A stretch of 8,050 nucleotides of DNA from DATKHR01 sp035939575 (GTDB taxonomy: Bacteria; Acidobacteriota; Vicinamibacteria; Vicinamibacterales; CAVVIG01). A program made the position numbers and the translations under genes. Where the stretch lies: assembly GCA_035939575.1 (NCBI GenBank), contig DASZFS010000115.1, positions 1 through 8,050 of the forward strand. The letters are read 5' to 3'. Positions 5,278 to 8,050 of this stretch are shown one piece after another. Each line of letters begins with the position of its first letter. Within the stretch, counting starts at the first letter, position 1. The notes under the pieces are model-generated. The model ran no database searches, was not told where the DNA came from, and worked only from the letters and a program-made list of their open reading frames with translations.

Positions 5278-7031
5278 TCGACCGACAAATCCCCGCACGC
5301 GCCTGGTCCCGTCAGCCGCCGTGGAGGATTCTCCCGGCGCCGGCCGCGTCGCTGCTGCGTGACGCGCCGATCGTTGTTGCGGGCTTCGCGCTCCTCTATG
5401 CGCTGCTGTCCGTGGCCCGTGACTGGTCGGCGCCAGTTGACGCGCACGTCGTCATTCAGCTGAGTCTCAGCGCGCTCCCGACGTACGCGCTGTTCTCGGT
5501 GGCGCGGATTGCCGCTGCGTACGCCCTGAGCCTCATCGTGGCGGTGGTCTACGGCTCTGTGGCGGCCCGCAGCCGCGTGGCGGAGCGGCTGTTGATTCCG
5601 CTGCTGGACACCCTGCAATCGATCCCGGTCTTGAGCTTCCTGCCGCCGGTGATGGTGGCTATGGTTGCGCTCTTTCCGACGCGCCAGCTCGGGCTCGAGC
5701 TCGGATCGATCCTGCTGATCTTCACGGGTCAGGTGTGGAACATGGCCTTCAGCGTCTATTCGACGACGAAGATGATCCCTCGCGATCTGATCGACGCGGC
5801 GCGGATATTTCGCTTGAGCTGGTGGCAGAGATTCGTGCAGCTCGAGCTGCCGTACGCGGCAATCGGGCTGGTGTGGAATTCCATGATGTCGGTCGCGGGT
5901 GGCTGGTTCTTCCTGATGGCCTGCGAGATGTTCGTCCTTGGCAACCGCGATCTCCGGCTGCCCGGGCTCGGATCGTATCTCCAGACCGCCGCGAACGCCG
6001 GGGACATGCGTGCGATTGCCTGGGGCGTCGCCGTCATGATCCTGGTGATCGTCCTCATCGACCAATTGATCTGGCGTCCGGTCATCGTCTGGAGCGAGAA
6101 GTTCAAGTTCGAGCAGGTCGAAGCCTCCGACGCGCCGCGGTCGCCGATTCTTGCGCTGCTGCGCCAATCAACGATCATCCCGCGCGTCATGCGGACGACT
6201 GTCACACCAATCGGCGAGGCACTGATGCTGCATTTCGCCGCAGCTGCTTTCAGTGGCGGCCCGCGGCGTACGCCCCGCCTTGCTGGCAAGTGGGCGTGGC
6301 GCGCACTGGCCGCATCGGCGGTGGTCTGGCTGGCCTATGCGACGGGCCGCATGGGGTCCATGCTCATGACGCTGTCGCGCCCGCAAGTCGGCTCGCTCCT
6401 GCGGGGCGCCGGGGCGACGTTTCTGCGCGTCGAGCTCACGCTGGTGCTGGCCGCCCTCTGGACGATCCCGGTGGGCGTCTTCGTCGGGCTGCGGCCGCGA
6501 CTGGCGGCCATCGCGCAGCCGATGGCGCAGATCGCCGCGTCCGTGCCCGCCACGGCGCTGTTTCCGATCGTCGTGCTCTTCCTCGTACAGCTGGGCGGCG
6601 GCCTCGGGACGGCGTCGGTGATTCTGCTCCTGCTCGGCACGCAGTGGTACATCCTCTTCAATGTCATCGCTGGAGCGAGCGCCATTCCCACCGACCTTCG
6701 AGAGGTGTGCGAGGTGTACGGGCTCGGCGCGGGAGAACGTTGGCGACGGTTGCTTTTACCCGGCATCTTTCCCTTCTTGATTACCGGTTTCGTCACCGCC
6801 TCGGGCGGCGCCTGGAACGCGAGCATTGTCGCCGAATACTTCCATCTTCAGGGCCGCACGCTGTCAGTGGAGGGCCTCGGAGCGATCATCAGCCGCGCCA
6901 CCGACCAGGGAGACTTCGCGACACTGCTCGGGGCGACGGTCCTGATGGCGGCGATTGTCGTGACGATGAACCGACTCGTGTGGCGCCGGCTGTTTGTTTT
7001 GGCGACGACACGGTTCGCGCTCGAGAACTGA
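5274..7031 (+). CDS. ABC transporter permease, two NitT/TauT-type membrane domains fused in one chain
   Basis: An inner-membrane transport channel of 585 residues with two binding-protein-dependent transport domains. The first spans about residues 30-272 and the second about 340-580, joined by a polar linker (about 276-338). Each has the ATPase-contacting EAA-type loop: DAARIFRLSWWQRFVQLELP (174-193) and EVCEVYGLGAGERWRRLLLP (477-496). GNRDLRLPGLGSYLQ (223-237) and the matching TLSVEGLGAIISRA (529-542) are the typical C-terminal region of NitT/TauT permeases in each half. A single chain can thus replace the usual permease dimer and pair with the upstream ATPase. The start is TTG 5274, whose last two bases share the TGA of the ATPase gene (TTGA overlap); no other start codon occurs in frame until residue 47, inside the first membrane segment. 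No substrate-binding protein gene follows, and the substrate cannot be inferred. Confidence 0.9.
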   Translation: MIDRQIPARAWSRQPPWRILPAPAASLLRDAPIVVAGFALLYALLSVARDWSAPVDAHVVIQLSLSALPTYALFSVARIAAAYALSLIVAVVYGSVAARSRVAERLLIPLLDTLQSIPVLSFLPPVMVAMVALFPTRQLGLELGSILLIFTGQVWNMAFSVYSTTKMIPRDLIDAARIFRLSWWQRFVQLELPYAAIGLVWNSMMSVAGGWFFLMACEMFVLGNRDLRLPGLGSYLQTAANAGDMRAIAWGVAVMILVIVLIDQLIWRPVIVWSEKFKFEQVEASDAPRSPILALLRQSTIIPRVMRTTVTPIGEALMLHFAAAAFSGGPRRTPRLAGKWAWRALAASAVVWLAYATGRMGSMLMTLSRPQVGSLLRGAGATFLRVELTLVLAALWTIPVGVFVGLRPRLAAIAQPMAQIAASVPATALFPIVVLFLVQLGGGLGTASVILLLLGTQWYILFNVIAGASAIPTDLREVCEVYGLGAGERWRRLLLPGIFPFLITGFVTASGGAWNASIVAEYFHLQGRTLSVEGLGAIISRATDQGDFATLLGATVLMAAIVVTMNRLVWRRLFVLATTRFALEN

Positions 7032-7105
7032 GGTTGGAGGAGCAAGGGGCGAGTCCTTTGCGGAAGGTGCCGCCAAGGGTGGTGCTGACCAGTTGACTTC
7101 GCCGA
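7032..7105. other. Intergenic gap after the transporter operon, with an orphan Shine-Dalgarno-like GGAGGAG
   Basis: The 74 bp between the permease stop and the exported-protein start contain a strong GGAGGAG at 7036-7042 with no start codon at normal spacing. The next possible start in the relevant frame is TTG 7058, which opens only 12 codons (to the TGA at 7094-7096). I see no hairpin followed by a T-tract, so no intrinsic terminator is called, and no recognisable promoter. Confidence 0.4.
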
Positions 7106-8050
7106 TTGCGGCCGCGCACACTGGCGCTGATCATGGCTGCCCTGGTCGCGAGCGCGCTGCTGTTCGTCAACGTGCTCATGCTCATGTTCACGGCGACCGG
7201 CGCGCGGCCGCAGGCCGGCGCAGAGGATCCCGCCGTCAGCGGATATGTGCTCGCGCCCGACGGCACGCCGGTGTCCGGCGGAATGGTCATCGCTCGGTTG
7301 GGCATGGTCTCTTCGACCGCGTCTATCGACCCGACGGGCCGCTTTCGCGTGGTGCCGGCGCAATCGGGCGTCCATCACGTTCTCGTGAGCGTTCCCGGTT
7401 TCGCGTCGTTCCGCTTCACGGTGACCGTGCCGCCATCGCGGTCGCTGCGACTGCCGGTTATTCGGCTGTCCGCAGGCGCCTATTTTCGCGTGCGACTCGT
7501 CTCGCCCGGCGGTGAACCGATCCTGGCCCCGCAGCTCCACCGGCGGCTGTTCGATGCGAGCGGTGGACCGATCACCGAGGCGCTCGGCGATCAACTCTCG
7601 GATCCAAGTGACAACGAAGGCGCCGTGACGATTGGCCCGCTGCCGCGCGGCATCCTGACGCTGGCGGTCGACATGCCGTTCTTCGCGCGGACGCGTTTGC
7701 CGGATGTGAATGTCGCGGACCCGGCGACAAACATTCACGGCGGAACAATGGTCATCCAGCAGCCCGGCGCCGCGCTCAACGTCGTCGTCGTGGACGGGGC
7801 AGGTGCCCCCGTTCCGAACCACGTAGTCCTTCTGGAGGACCCTCGTCCGCGATCGCCGCTGGTGTTTCGCCCCGAGCGAACGAATCCGCAGGGACGCGCG
7901 ACGTTCGACCGACTGGCCGCTGGACAGTACCGCGTATCGGCGACGGCGATCGGCCGGTGCGCCGGCGTGTGGCTCACGGCGTCCCGTGCTGTACCGGTCT
8001 CTGCCGACGGCACGATCGAGACGCTGCTCGCCATCGGTGGCCGTGCGACG
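7106..8050 (+). CDS. Exported protein with carboxypeptidase regulatory-like (beta-sandwich) repeats; 3' end outside window
   Basis: The frame is open to the window end, giving 315 codons if started at TTG 7106. That start gives MRPRTLALIMAALVASALLF, a basic tip followed by a long hydrophobic stretch, and a likely cleavage near ARPQAGA. The ATG at 7133 is the alternative, but it loses both arginines and leaves a poor signal peptide. Neither start has a clear ribosome binding site. The mature part shows repeated beta-sandwich segments: VSGYVLAPDGTPVSGGMVIA with DPTGRFRV, then FRVRLVSPGGEPI with EGAVTIGPLPRG, then LNVVVVDGAGAPVPNHVVLLE with NPQGRATFDRLAAGQYRV. This G-x-P-V turn plus GxF-x-LxxGxYxV pattern is that of carboxypeptidase-regulatory-like domains, common in secreted and outer-membrane proteins of Acidobacteriota and Bacteroidota. 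No peptidase motif is visible. A 74-bp gap separates it from the permease, so it is probably a separate unit. Confidence 0.75.
   Translation, partial: MRPRTLALIMAALVASALLFVNVLMLMFTATGARPQAGAEDPAVSGYVLAPDGTPVSGGMVIARLGMVSSTASIDPTGRFRVVPAQSGVHHVLVSVPGFASFRFTVTVPPSRSLRLPVIRLSAGAYFRVRLVSPGGEPILAPQLHRRLFDASGGPITEALGDQLSDPSDNEGAVTIGPLPRGILTLAVDMPFFARTRLPDVNVADPATNIHGGTMVIQQPGAALNVVVVDGAGAPVPNHVVLLEDPRPRSPLVFRPERTNPQGRATFDRLAAGQYRVSATAIGRCAGVWLTASRAVPVSADGTIETLLAIGGRAT

Noticed and set aside
4872..6167. Long minus-strand open frame (431 codons) opposite the ATPase and permease genes
   Set aside because: It overlaps two well-supported genes, has a very polar, compositionally skewed translation and no recognisable motif.
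5735..7096. Plus-strand frame (453 codons) inside the permease gene
   Set aside because: A shifted frame of the permease; its translation is Arg/Ala-rich without hydrophobic segments or motifs.
7036..7096. Tiny leader peptide after GGAGGAG (TTG 7058, 12 codons)
   Set aside because: The spacing from the Shine-Dalgarno-like sequence is too long (about 15 nt) and the start codon is weak; I keep only a note of the orphan motif.
6848..7822. Minus-strand open frame (324 codons) opposite the permease end and the exported protein
   Set aside because: The opposing frames carry clear EAA, signal-peptide and beta-sandwich patterns; this one has none.

Overview
The window is high-GC bacterial DNA, densely coded, with bacillithiol genes, a stand-alone KdpD sensor domain and a secreted protein of carboxypeptidase-regulatory-like repeats. 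This mix fits an Acidobacteriota genome, possibly Vicinamibacteria. Deinococcota or another high-GC bacillithiol producer cannot be excluded from sequence alone.

Layout, left to right. (1) 1-244, plus strand: the 3' end of an unrecognised gene. (2) 245-441: a gap between convergent genes, filled almost entirely by a perfect 33-bp inverted repeat (267-299 and 390-422) around a 90-bp centre. (3) 442-2285, minus strand: a two-gene operon, bshB1 then bshA, with a 4-nt GTGA overlap. These enzymes carry out the first two steps of bacillithiol synthesis. The third gene, bshC, is not here. (4) 2286-2407: a divergent control region with three helically phased 10-bp repeats next to bshB1 and a short dyad. 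(5) 2408-7031, plus strand: a tight three-gene operon. Its genes are a short KdpD (sensor ATPase plus USP domain, no kinase), an ABC ATPase with an MgtE_N-like N-terminal domain and a C-terminal AAA-associated domain, and a permease with two NitT/TauT-type membrane domains fused in one chain. Spacing is 5 nt and then a 4-nt TTGA overlap. (6) 7106 to the window end, plus strand: the start of an exported protein with repeated beta-sandwich segments.

The most unusual part is the 2408-7031 operon. It joins two domains known from ion homeostasis elsewhere (KdpD N-terminus, MgtE_N) to a complete ABC importer-type core with no substrate-binding protein in the window. The working inference is an ABC transport system gated by cytoplasmic ion or nucleotide sensing. 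Neither the substrate nor the ligand can be read from the sequence. The inverted repeat in the convergent gap is the second feature that ordinary annotation would miss.
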